Assembly (NCBI GenBank): GCA_030039655.1
Contig: JASHVC010000753.1
Coordinates: 1 to 7,692, forward strand
Length of the DNA: 7,692 nucleotides
Direction of reading: 5' to 3'
DNA from: Xanthobacteraceae bacterium
GTDB taxonomy: Bacteria > Pseudomonadota > Alphaproteobacteria > Rhizobiales > Xanthobacteraceae
Shown: positions 1 through 5,285 of the stretch, piece by piece
Layout of the letters: each line of letters opens with the position of its first letter
How positions within the stretch are numbered: position 1 is the first letter of the stretch
The notes under the pieces: generated by a model
Told to the model about the DNA's origin: nothing
Database searches by the model: none
Seen by the model: only the letters and a program-made list of their open reading frames with translations
Made by a program: the position numbers and the translations under genes

Positions 1-60
1 CGAGCGCCTCCGGGGCGGCGTGACCGCTGATGCGAGCGCTCAGGACACTAGAATAAAATT

Positions 61-522
61 ATGGGCTACATAATCCTCAAATGGGTTCATGTTCTGAGCG
101 CCACGATATTGTTCGGCACTGGGATCGGCAGCGCCTTCTATGTGTTCGCGGCCAACCGCGAGAAGAACATCGCCGGCATTTACTTCGCCACCACCCATGT
201 GGTTATCGCCGACTGGCTATTCATAGCGCCCGCCGTTGTCATTCAGTTCGTCACCGGTGTGTGGCTGCTCTACCTGACCGGATATTCGTTGTCGGACGAT
301 TGGGTACGATGGGGCATTGCTCTGTATTTTTTTGTAGGTCTTTGCTGGCTGCCGGCCGTTTGGATGCAAATCAAAATGCGAGACATGGCGAAGGCCGCGC
401 TTGAAACAGGAGGCCCGCTGTCTGAAGATTATTGGCGGCTGGACCGATGGTGGATCATCGCCGGCTCGCTGGCATTTCCGGCCATGGTCGTGATTTTTTA
501 CCTTATGGTGGCGAAGCCGTAG
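61..522 (+). CDS. DUF2269 family integral membrane protein
   Basis: A 153-residue inner-membrane protein of the DUF2269 family; no biochemical function is established for this family. Four hydrophobic segments are visible at about residues 5-29, 48-73, 83-104 and 130-148, with short charged links (NREK at 32-35, KMRDMAK at 105-111). Family-like motifs are the N-terminal KWVHVLSA (7-14, with His10), FGTGIGSAF (18-26), ADW (50-52), the TGVWLL stretch (65-70), CWLPAVWMQ (95-103) and the C-terminal LMVAKP. Length is normal and the reading frame is intact. The ATG has no good Shine-Dalgarno sequence; the nearest purine run (AGGA) lies about 15 bases upstream, so translational coupling to an upstream gene outside the window is possible. 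It converges on vapC and appears unrelated to the catabolic genes further right. The family call is from remembered motif pattern, not a search. Confidence 0.85.
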   Translation: MGYIILKWVHVLSATILFGTGIGSAFYVFAANREKNIAGIYFATTHVVIADWLFIAPAVVIQFVTGVWLLYLTGYSLSDDWVRWGIALYFFVGLCWLPAVWMQIKMRDMAKAALETGGPLSEDYWRLDRWWIIAGSLAFPAMVVIFYLMVAKP

Positions 523-528
523 TGCGAG

Positions 529-598
529 TTAGTTTCGGGCCAGCAGCTCCCGCGTCGTTGGGATCGCTGACTGCATCGCCGAGCGCATCCAGGCCGAA
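529..598 (-). pseudogene. Probable relic of an LLM oxidoreductase gene (both ends, middle deleted)
   Basis: Read on the minus strand, two short pieces match the intact LLM gene at 1314-2333 in the same order and orientation. Bases 574-598 match 2303-2327 at 22 of 25 positions by eye, giving FGLDALGD against FGLDTFGD at the start of the intact protein. Bases 538-567 match 1317-1346 at 23 of 30 positions, giving AIPTTRELLA followed by RN and a stop, against VIPRVRELLA and a stop. The pieces are only 6 bases apart and in different frames, so the intervening roughly 950 bases would be deleted with a frameshift. A 45-codon open frame (503-640, minus) covers the first piece, but has no ribosome binding site and overlaps the DUF2269 gene, so I do not call it a gene. 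Chance similarity between short GC-rich segments is the alternative. Confidence 0.45.
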
Positions 599-653
599 CC
601 GTCGCGCCCACAAATTGTACCTCGTGTGACCCAACATCATGCTGCCGGGTTGA

Positions 654-1025
654 TCAGGGCGATAAATTTGCCATCAAGGACAATTTGCTTGCTGCGGCCC
701 GCAAGCGTTTATCTCGTGTCCACAGAGTCGTTGCAGGGGTTAGTCGCGCGGCGGCCAGCAGATGGACGTCCACGTAGCCGATGCCGATCCCGAACAGCCG
801 ATGCTGGTCGATGAAATGCAGTACTTCGTGCTCTGCAGCGAACGTGGCTTGGGGCAGAACCCGCAGACTACCCAGAATAACCCCACGCCGCCGTAGATTG
901 CCCAGCGCGAGTTCGCCGAGCACGAAGGGATGAGTTAAGACCTGTTTGGTATCGAGCAGATGAACAAGCGTCTTGTCGCGCGTGCGCAGATGATCGACCC
1001 ATACCGAGGTGTCGACTAATATCAT
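654..1025 (-). CDS. vapC: Type II toxin VapC, PIN-domain ribonuclease
   Basis: A 123-residue PIN-domain protein, the toxin of a VapBC pair. The family cuts RNA (often tRNA or rRNA) in a Mg2+-dependent way and is blocked by its cognate VapB. The acidic active-site set appears complete: Asp5 (in LVDTSVWVD), Glu38 (in HPFVLGELALG), Asp86 (in GIGYVDVHLLAA) and Asp105 (in LWTRDKRL). The HPFVLGELALG and WTRDKRL blocks are typical of the chromosomal alphaproteobacterial VapC subgroup, and the length is normal. The start overlaps the vapB stop by ATGA, indicating translational coupling. Nothing suggests decay of the toxin. It converges on the DUF2269 gene. The RNA target cannot be deduced. Confidence 0.93.
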   Translation of the reverse strand: MILVDTSVWVDHLRTRDKTLVHLLDTKQVLTHPFVLGELALGNLRRRGVILGSLRVLPQATFAAEHEVLHFIDQHRLFGIGIGYVDVHLLAAARLTPATTLWTRDKRLRAAASKLSLMANLSP

Positions 1026-1219
1026 TTTCGTCTTGGCCGCCTCCGTCGCGGTGCCGCGAGCTTGGGCTCACTACCTCCCAAGCGCGCCAATCGTCGCGCG
1101 CCTTCGCGCTCGATTAGCGCCTTAAGTGCTTCTCTAACCAGGGCCGATTTTTCGCTCAGACCGGTAAACGCTTGAGCCTTGGCCAGCAGTTCGTCGTCAA
1201 GAGCCAGGGTCGTGCGCAT
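1022..1219 (-). CDS. vapB: Type II antitoxin VapB, ribbon-helix-helix
   Basis: A 65-residue antitoxin that should neutralise VapC and repress its own operon. The N-terminal MRTTLALDDELLAKA is the ribbon-helix-helix DNA-binding part, followed by helix GLSEKSALVREALKALIERE (20-39 or so) and the characteristic ARRLARLGG segment that leads to the toxin-binding tail. The tail ends in a strongly basic PRRRRPRRK. The ATG at 1219 was chosen because the homology-like region starts there and GGGAGAG (1226-1232) sits 6 bases upstream. A longer frame from 1273 would add 18 residues that do not look like VapB and would place the predicted promoter inside the gene. The stop overlaps the vapC start. Confidence 0.92.
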   Translation of the reverse strand: MRTTLALDDELLAKAQAFTGLSEKSALVREALKALIEREGARRLARLGGSEPKLAAPRRRRPRRK

Positions 1220-1240
1220 AAGTGTCTCTCCCATGAAGGC

Positions 1241-1251
1241 ATAAAATTTAT
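1241..1251. promoter_or_regulatory. Candidate VapB operator (ATAAA-A-TTTAT)
   Basis: An inverted repeat with 5-base arms around a single central base covers the predicted -10 element of vapBC. VapB-type ribbon-helix-helix antitoxins normally bind inverted repeats overlapping their own promoter, so this is the best placed candidate for autoregulation. The arms are short and AT-rich, so chance is a real alternative. Confidence 0.35.
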
Positions 1252-1273
1252 CATCATTTGATGTCGATTCCAA
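1245..1273 (-). promoter_or_regulatory. Predicted sigma70-type promoter of vapBC
   Basis: On the minus strand TTGGAA (1268-1273, 4 of 6 to TTGACA) and TAAATT (1245-1250, 4 of 6 to TATAAT) are separated by 17 bases. The likely transcript start is about 20 bases before the vapB ATG at 1219. The region is noticeably more AT-rich than its surroundings, which supports a promoter. Confidence 0.4.
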
Positions 1274-1313
1274 TGCCGCCGCATAGTCCCCGACAGAGCA
1301 TCGCTTGCCGATA

Positions 1314-2333
1314 TCAGGCCAGCAGCTCTCGTACCCTCGGGATCACTTTTGTGCCGTATAGCTCGATGCTGCGCATGAGCTTGTCATGCGGCAGAGTGCC
1401 GGCGCTGTACTTCATATCAAAGCGGGCGATGCCGAGGGCCTTCGCGGTCGCGGCGATGCGCCGCGCGACGGTTTCGGGTGAACCGACATAGAGCGAGCCG
1501 CCGTCAGCTTCCTGATCGAAATGCGCGCGTGTAGCCGGCGGCCAGCCACGTTCGGCGCCGATGCGGTCGCGCATGGCCTTGTGGTGCGGGAACAGCTCAT
1601 CGCGCGATTGGGTGTCGCTGTCCGCCACATAGCCGTGCGAGTGCAGCCCGATTTCCTTCACGGGACGGCCCATTTGTTCGTAGGCGCGACGGTAAAGATC
1701 GACATAAGGTAGAAAGCGCCGTGGATCGCCGCCGATGATCGCCAGCATCAGCGGCAGGTCGTAATGGGCGGCGCGCACGACGGATTCCGGGCTGCCGCCG
1801 ACGCCGATCCAGGTTTTCAGCGAGCCATGTTCGAGGGGAGGGAACACGCGCTGATCTTTCAGCGGCGTGCGCGTGGTGCCCTGCCAGGTCACCGTGTCGT
1901 TGCGGATGAGCGCCACGAACAGATCGAGTTTTTCCTCGAAGAGCTGCTCGTAATTGGAAAGATCGTAGCCGAACAGCGGGAATGACTCGGTGAATGAGCC
2001 GCGCCCGACTGTTATTTCGGCGCGGCCGTTCGAGGCGGCGTTCAGGCTAGAGAAGCGCTCAAACACGCGCACCGGATCGTCGGAGGAAAGCACGGTGACG
2101 GCCGAGCCGAGCACGATGCGCTTGGTGCGGCCGGCGATGGCCCCGAGCACGACCTCGGGAGCCGAGATGGCAAAGTCGGGCCGGTGATGTTCGCCCACGC
2201 CGAAGGCCTCGATGCCGAGCGCGTCGGCGAGCGCCGCCTCCTCGATCACATCGCGTATGACTTGCGCCTGCGACTGCAGGCGCCCATCGGGTCCGGCGGT
2301 GACATCGCCGAACGTATCCAGCCCGAATTCCAT
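1314..2333 (-). CDS. LLM class (luciferase-like) flavin-dependent oxidoreductase
   Basis: A 339-residue TIM-barrel protein of the bacterial luciferase-like superfamily, whose members use reduced flavin (FMNH2 or F420) and O2 to oxidise small molecules. Visible features are the first strand FGLDTFGD (3-10), the GVGEHHRPDF block (46-54) with the His49-His50 pair typical of the superfamily, SAVTVLSSDDPVRVFE (77-92), the GRAEITVGRGSF segment (103-114) and WIGVGGSPESVVRAA (175-189), a likely phosphate-binding region for flavin. It resembles the uncharacterised Atu2307/SP_0267-type LLM group more than SsuD or F420-dependent members, but this is from memory. The gene is full length. It follows the dioxygenase gene on the same strand after 76 bases and probably shares its transcript. 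The start has no clear Shine-Dalgarno sequence. The FGLD start fits the family, so I keep the ATG at 2333. The substrate is unknown. Confidence 0.9.
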   Translation of the reverse strand: MEFGLDTFGDVTAGPDGRLQSQAQVIRDVIEEAALADALGIEAFGVGEHHRPDFAISAPEVVLGAIAGRTKRIVLGSAVTVLSSDDPVRVFERFSSLNAASNGRAEITVGRGSFTESFPLFGYDLSNYEQLFEEKLDLFVALIRNDTVTWQGTTRTPLKDQRVFPPLEHGSLKTWIGVGGSPESVVRAAHYDLPLMLAIIGGDPRRFLPYVDLYRRAYEQMGRPVKEIGLHSHGYVADSDTQSRDELFPHHKAMRDRIGAERGWPPATRAHFDQEADGGSLYVGSPETVARRIAATAKALGIARFDMKYSAGTLPHDKLMRSIELYGTKVIPRVRELLA

Positions 2334-2375
2334 TTGCCGCGCTATATGCGGTGGCGGATCGAGCTGCGCAAGCGC

Positions 2376-2410
2376 GAACTCACTCTCGTGGCGTGGTTGC
2401 GAGTTCTCGC
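2376..2410. repeat. Inverted repeats at the dioxygenase stop codon
   Basis: GAACTC (2376-2381) pairs with GAGTTC (2401-2406) across a 19-base loop. A tighter inverted repeat GCGAG-TT-CTCGC occupies 2399-2410 and touches the stop codon of the dioxygenase gene (2410-2412). There is no following T-run on the minus strand, so it is not a classical terminator. It could be an RNA processing or stability element between the two genes, or chance. Confidence 0.25.
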
Positions 2411-3303
2411 TAGGCGCTCAAGCGAGCAGCACCGATGCCGGCCGCATAGGCTTTCGGTCGCCATTTGCCCTTGATCTGGGTGCGATGCATCACCCGGCGT
2501 GTCGCGTTGTCGAAAGGATCGCGCCGATGCATCGTCGAGCGATTGTCCCAGAGCACGAGATCGCCGACCCGCCAGTGATGCTCATAAAAAAACTTTGGCG
2601 AATTTAGAAATTGCCACAGCTCGTTGAGCAGCGCATCCGAGTCCGCGGGTGGCAAACCTTCTACATAGGAGTTGCGCCTACGACCCAGATAAAGCGCGGG
2701 TTCTCCGGTGATCGGGTGAACGCAGACGGCAGGATGCCACGCCCCTGGGGCTTTGTGCGGATCGTCCGTCGGGGTGACGCCTTGGCGGACGTAGCCGCCG
2801 CTATTGAATGTGCCATCGTGCTTGATGCGGCGCCCTTCGATCTTTGCCTTCAACTCGGCGGGCAAGGCCTTCCAAACCGCCTGCATGCCGCAGAAATAAG
2901 TGTTGCCGCCGCTCGGCGGAATTTCCAGCGCATAGAGCATTGAAGCATCCGGCGGCAGATCGAGGTAGCTCATATCGGTGTGCCACACGGCTTCGCCGGC
3001 GCCGAGCGCCCCGATTGGCTCACCTTTCGCGTTGAGCACGTTGGAAACCACATATACGTCCGGGTATCCCGGTGGGCTCTGGCGGCCACGTTCCTGGTTG
3101 GGCGGTGGGTCGAGTTCGCCGAAGCGCCGGCTGAAGGCGAGAAGGTCGTCGTCGGTGAGCTTTTGGCTGCGGATCAGCAGCACCGAATAGCGGTGCCAAG
3201 CTCCTTCGATTTGGGCGAAGTCGTCGGCGCTCAGCACGGTGAGATCGACGTTTCCGATCTCTGCCCCGACGGCGGGTGTCAGCGGTGTGACCGTCACAGA
3301 CAT
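2410..3303 (-). CDS. TauD/TfdA family Fe(II)/2-oxoglutarate-dependent dioxygenase
   Basis: A 297-residue non-haem iron dioxygenase. The family couples decarboxylation of 2-oxoglutarate to hydroxylation of a substrate, often one carrying a sulfonate, carboxylate or similar anion, which then breaks down. With the start used here, the iron triad is His108 and Asp110 (WHTDMSY) and His259 (DNRSTMHRRD). Arg270 is in the place of the 2-oxoglutarate-binding arginine of TauD (11 residues after the distal His), and Arg274 (+15) is in the place of the TauD arginine that grips the taurine sulfonate. The GGNTYF segment matches the usual GGDT block. The ATG at 3303 was chosen because GGAGA (3311-3315) lies 7 bases upstream and the family-like MSVTVTPLTPAVGAEIG begins there. 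A 13-residue longer frame begins at 3342 without such support. It heads a likely operon with the LLM gene. Substrate is undetermined; calling it tauD or tfdA would be unjustified. Confidence 0.92.
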   Translation of the reverse strand: MSVTVTPLTPAVGAEIGNVDLTVLSADDFAQIEGAWHRYSVLLIRSQKLTDDDLLAFSRRFGELDPPPNQERGRQSPPGYPDVYVVSNVLNAKGEPIGALGAGEAVWHTDMSYLDLPPDASMLYALEIPPSGGNTYFCGMQAVWKALPAELKAKIEGRRIKHDGTFNSGGYVRQGVTPTDDPHKAPGAWHPAVCVHPITGEPALYLGRRRNSYVEGLPPADSDALLNELWQFLNSPKFFYEHHWRVGDLVLWDNRSTMHRRDPFDNATRRVMHRTQIKGKWRPKAYAAGIGAARLSA

Positions 3304-3310
3304 CGCAAGA

Positions 3311-3315
3311 TCTCC
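3311..3315 (-). promoter_or_regulatory. Ribosome binding site of the dioxygenase gene
   Basis: GGAGA on the minus strand, 7 bases before the ATG at 3303. It decides the start in favour of 3303 over the upstream in-frame ATG at 3342. Confidence 0.65.
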
Positions 3316-3367
3316 GGTTGACCGATGCGAGGGAAGAAACATGTGTCCCTTTGAGAGTCAGTTGGCA

Positions 3368-3396
3368 ATGCTATGTTGGTGAAGCCAAGATGACAA
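3368..3396 (-). promoter_or_regulatory. Predicted sigma70-type promoter of the dioxygenase-LLM operon
   Basis: On the minus strand TTGTCA (3391-3396, 5 of 6 to TTGACA) and TAGCAT (3368-3373, 4 of 6 to TATAAT) are 17 bases apart. The transcript would begin near 3361 and carry a leader of about 58 bases before the ATG at 3303. This is the best promoter match in the divergent region 3304-3576. Confidence 0.5.
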
Positions 3397-3465
3397 TCTG
3401 CAAACCGGCGAAGGCGCGTGCTGGCTGTGCGCTAATCATCTTCTCCTAGAGGCTTGCGCCGGCAA

Positions 3466-3480
3466 AATCTTTCAAAGATT
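3466..3480. promoter_or_regulatory. Palindrome AATCTTT-C-AAAGATT, candidate operator
   Basis: A 15-base inverted repeat with perfect 7-base arms around one central base, in the divergent control region. It lies about 100 bases before the binding-protein start and about 70 bases upstream of the predicted dioxygenase -35. Its size and place suit a dimeric repressor or activator. It has no T-run and is too compact for a terminator. No regulator gene is present in the window to assign it to. Confidence 0.5.
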
Positions 3481-3483
3481 ACC

Positions 3484-3495
3484 ATTTGTACAAAT
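3484..3495. promoter_or_regulatory. Perfect palindrome ATTTGTACAAAT, candidate GntR-like operator
   Basis: A perfect 12-base palindrome, 3 bases after the 15-base palindrome. The GT-AC core resembles sites bound by FadR/VanR-subfamily GntR regulators (generally of the form TnGTnnACnA with variable centre), though the fit is loose. A weak plus-strand promoter candidate overlaps it: TTGTAC at 3486-3491 and TTTGAT at 3508-3513, 16 bases apart. A protein bound here could therefore block transcription of the Bug-type gene. The regulator family is inference. Confidence 0.55.
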
Positions 3496-3551
3496 CAAAC
3501 CTTGCTATTTGATGCGGTGCGCTGGACCTTAGCCAAGCCGCTTCCTAATTT

Positions 3552-3571
3552 GGAGGTTCGTTTGATCGAGG
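3552..3571 (+). promoter_or_regulatory. Two competing ribosome binding sites for the Bug-type gene
   Basis: GGAGG (3552-3556) is 5 bases before an in-frame TTG at 3562, and GAGG (3568-3571) is 5 bases before the ATG at 3577. The first site is the stronger match, the second serves the better start codon. The two starts differ by only five residues (MIEVR), all ahead of the export signal. Confidence 0.5.
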
Positions 3572-3576
3572 TCCGA

Positions 3577-4581
3577 ATGGCCAGAGGAGAGCGGCTGAGG
3601 CGACGCGACTTGCTCGCACTGGCGCTGTCGGCCCTGGCCGGGTGCGCACTGCGAGCGGGCCCGGCCAACGCTGAGAGTGGCTATCCGGACCGACCAATCC
3701 GTCTCATCATTCCATTTCCTCCAGGCGGCGGCTTTGACGCGGTCGGGCGTCCTTGGGCCGAGCGCATCAAGCCGCTGCTCGGCACGATCGTCGTCGAGAA
3801 TCAAGGCGGGGGCGGAAGCTCGCTGGGCGCCGCCGCGGCCGCTCATTCTCGCCCGGACGGCTACACGCTGCTGCTTGGTGGATCGAGCACACACATCACC
3901 GAGGCGATCCTCAAAACCCGGCCGCTCTACGATCCGATGAAGGATCTGGAGCCGATTTCCAACATCGCGGTTTCTGCCTTCGCGCTCGTCATTCATCCTT
4001 CGATCCCGGCGAACACGCTGGGCGAATTCATCGAATACGACAAAGCCCATCGGGGCACACTGTCTTACGGGCATGCCGGCATCGGTTCACTGAACCATCT
4101 CACCGGCGAACTGTTCAAATCGTTGGCCGGGCTTCCGGACTTGGTGCAAGTGCCGTATCGCGGTTCGGGCCCGGCAACCGCCGACGCGCTTGCGGGCCAC
4201 GTAGCGATGGTCGTTCCTGCGGTCACCGGCCAGCTGATCGAGTTCCACCGCACCGGAAAACTGCGCATTCTCGCCGTGACCAGTCCCGAACGGCTCGTCG
4301 CCGCGCACGACTTGCCGACCGCCCGTGAGACCTTGCCGGGCATAGTGTCCCAGCAATTGATCGGGCTTTTTGCTCCCGCCGGAACGCCGAACGAGATCAT
4401 CGATCAAATCGCGGAAGCTAATCACGCTACACTTGCGGAGCTCAGCTATCAGCGCATGCTCGTGGAAACCGGGTTCGAGCCTGACATTGACTCGTCGCCG
4501 AAGAAATTTCGTCGTCTGATCGAAGATGAGATTGCCAAGTGGACGCCGATCGTCACCTCGCTCGGAATCAAGATCGACTAG
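3577..4581 (+). CDS. Bug/TctC-type periplasmic solute-binding protein (first copy)
   Basis: A 334-residue extracytoplasmic binding protein of the tripartite tricarboxylate transporter (Bug) family, which captures small carboxylates and related molecules. The N terminus has RRRDLLALALSAL, a twin-arginine-like signal. Cleavage is ambiguous: LAGC (20-23) is a good lipobox, while ANA-ES (30-34) is a good signal peptidase I site. The mature part starts with the hallmark YPDRPIRLIIPFPPGGGFD (36-54, with Asp54 in the ligand-contacting loop), then YGHAGIGSLNHLTGELF (164-180), VPYRGSGPATADALAGHV (192-209) and APAGTPNEIID (266-276). Length is normal. It is transcribed away from the dioxygenase gene, with the two palindromes between. 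It converges with the DUF1989 gene, leaving only 9 bases. No TctA/TctB genes are in the window. The ligand is unknown. Start alternatives are TTG 3562 and a poorly supported TTG 3454. Confidence 0.92.
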   Translation: MARGERLRRRDLLALALSALAGCALRAGPANAESGYPDRPIRLIIPFPPGGGFDAVGRPWAERIKPLLGTIVVENQGGGGSSLGAAAAAHSRPDGYTLLLGGSSTHITEAILKTRPLYDPMKDLEPISNIAVSAFALVIHPSIPANTLGEFIEYDKAHRGTLSYGHAGIGSLNHLTGELFKSLAGLPDLVQVPYRGSGPATADALAGHVAMVVPAVTGQLIEFHRTGKLRILAVTSPERLVAAHDLPTARETLPGIVSQQLIGLFAPAGTPNEIIDQIAEANHATLAELSYQRMLVETGFEPDIDSSPKKFRRLIEDEIAKWTPIVTSLGIKID

Positions 4582-4590
4582 CCTTATATC

Positions 4591-5229
4591 TCAGCCAGCC
4601 TCGAACACGGCCAGCGTCGCGCCGGTGGTACCGCCGGCCGCCATGTCGGGACAGGTGCTGAGCGCCGCAAGTAAGTCCATCTCGGCCCGAAGCATCACGT
4701 ACGCGCCCGGCGGCTTGGGTCGGATGTGCGAGTGCTCCAACTCGCCAGTGTCGGGGTGGATGATCATGTGCTGGAAGATGTTGAATGGACTGGGTACATC
4801 TTCGACCGCGATGCCGTAGGGCGTCAATACGCCGCCGAGATTTTCAGTGCAGCCCCGCGGCGGCATTTCCGAGAGCGGCCGCCCATAGGTTTTCTCCCAT
4901 ATGCCCTTTGCGGCGGCGAGCTCGTGCCGCTTGCGGCTGCACATGCCTTCCTGCAGGTCGTGATGGCCTTCCTTGAACGTGTCTTCGACGATGGTCATCA
5001 TCGTGTTGTTGAGTTTTGAGATGAGCTGATCGCCGGTGGAGATGAAGACCTTTCGTTGATTAGCCTTGGTGCGCGCCTGATCAAACCGCTCGCGCAGGCT
5101 CTCGCGGTTGAAACAGACAAAATCGATGATGGTCTGCGAGGTGATGCGCACCGATTGACCAGCTTTCAGGTCGAAGGCAAAGCCGGTGTTGCGCTGCAAC
5201 TGTCGCTCCCACAGCATCTTATTGGACAT
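4591..5229 (-). CDS. DUF1989 / urea carboxylase-associated family protein
   Basis: A 212-residue cytoplasmic protein of the DUF1989 family. Known relatives are the urea carboxylase-associated proteins, shown in the guanidine pathway to act as carboxyguanidine deiminase subunits (CgdA/CgdB), so a C-N hydrolase role is plausible but not proven here. Family blocks in order: AGQSVRI (23-29), FDQARTKANQRKVFISTGD (49-67), EGHHDLQEGMC (87-97), RGCTENL (125-131), PFNIFQHM (148-155), LRAEMDLLAALSTCPD (180-195). His90, Cys97 and Cys127 are candidate metal ligands, and Cys193 is conserved in the family pattern; the ligand assignment is inference. The ATG at 5229 has AGGA (5238-5241) 8 bases upstream. 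The gene follows the second Bug-type gene by 56 bases on the same strand. Only one DUF1989 protein is seen, whereas the carboxyguanidine deiminase uses two, and no guanidine or urea carboxylase is in the window. Confidence 0.88.
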   Translation of the reverse strand: MSNKMLWERQLQRNTGFAFDLKAGQSVRITSQTIIDFVCFNRESLRERFDQARTKANQRKVFISTGDQLISKLNNTMMTIVEDTFKEGHHDLQEGMCSRKRHELAAAKGIWEKTYGRPLSEMPPRGCTENLGGVLTPYGIAVEDVPSPFNIFQHMIIHPDTGELEHSHIRPKPPGAYVMLRAEMDLLAALSTCPDMAAGGTTGATLAVFEAG

Positions 5230-5285
5230 ATCTTATTTCCTGGGGTTTTGCGGATGTGTTCATCGAAGAATGATCTTGTGCGTCG

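Noticed and set aside
2..41. GAGCGC/GCGCTC inverted repeat at the left edge as an upstream terminator
   Set aside because: Six-base arms in very GC-rich sequence with a 28-base loop and no T-run; likely chance.
2..73. Open plus-strand frame from the left edge overlapping the start of the DUF2269 gene, which could be the tail of an upstream gene
   Set aside because: Only 23 codons are visible with no recognisable motif; other frames also end within the first 30 bases, so the true upstream gene end cannot be decided.
503..640. 45-codon minus-strand open frame just downstream of vapC
   Set aside because: No ribosome binding site, overlaps the DUF2269 3' end, and its only recognisable part is the LLM-like FGLDALGD piece, so a gene relic explains it better.
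3454..3576. N-terminal extension of the first Bug-type protein from a TTG at 3454
   Set aside because: No ribosome binding site, would bury the export signal behind about 41 residues, and would overlap both palindromes.
3529..4074. 181-codon minus-strand frame opposite the first Bug-type gene
   Set aside because: Antisense shadow of a well-supported gene; arginine-rich composition and no recognisable domain.
4582..4590. Possible bidirectional terminator between the converging first Bug-type gene and DUF1989 gene
   Set aside because: Only 9 bases separate the stops and no stem-loop with T-run is visible on either strand.
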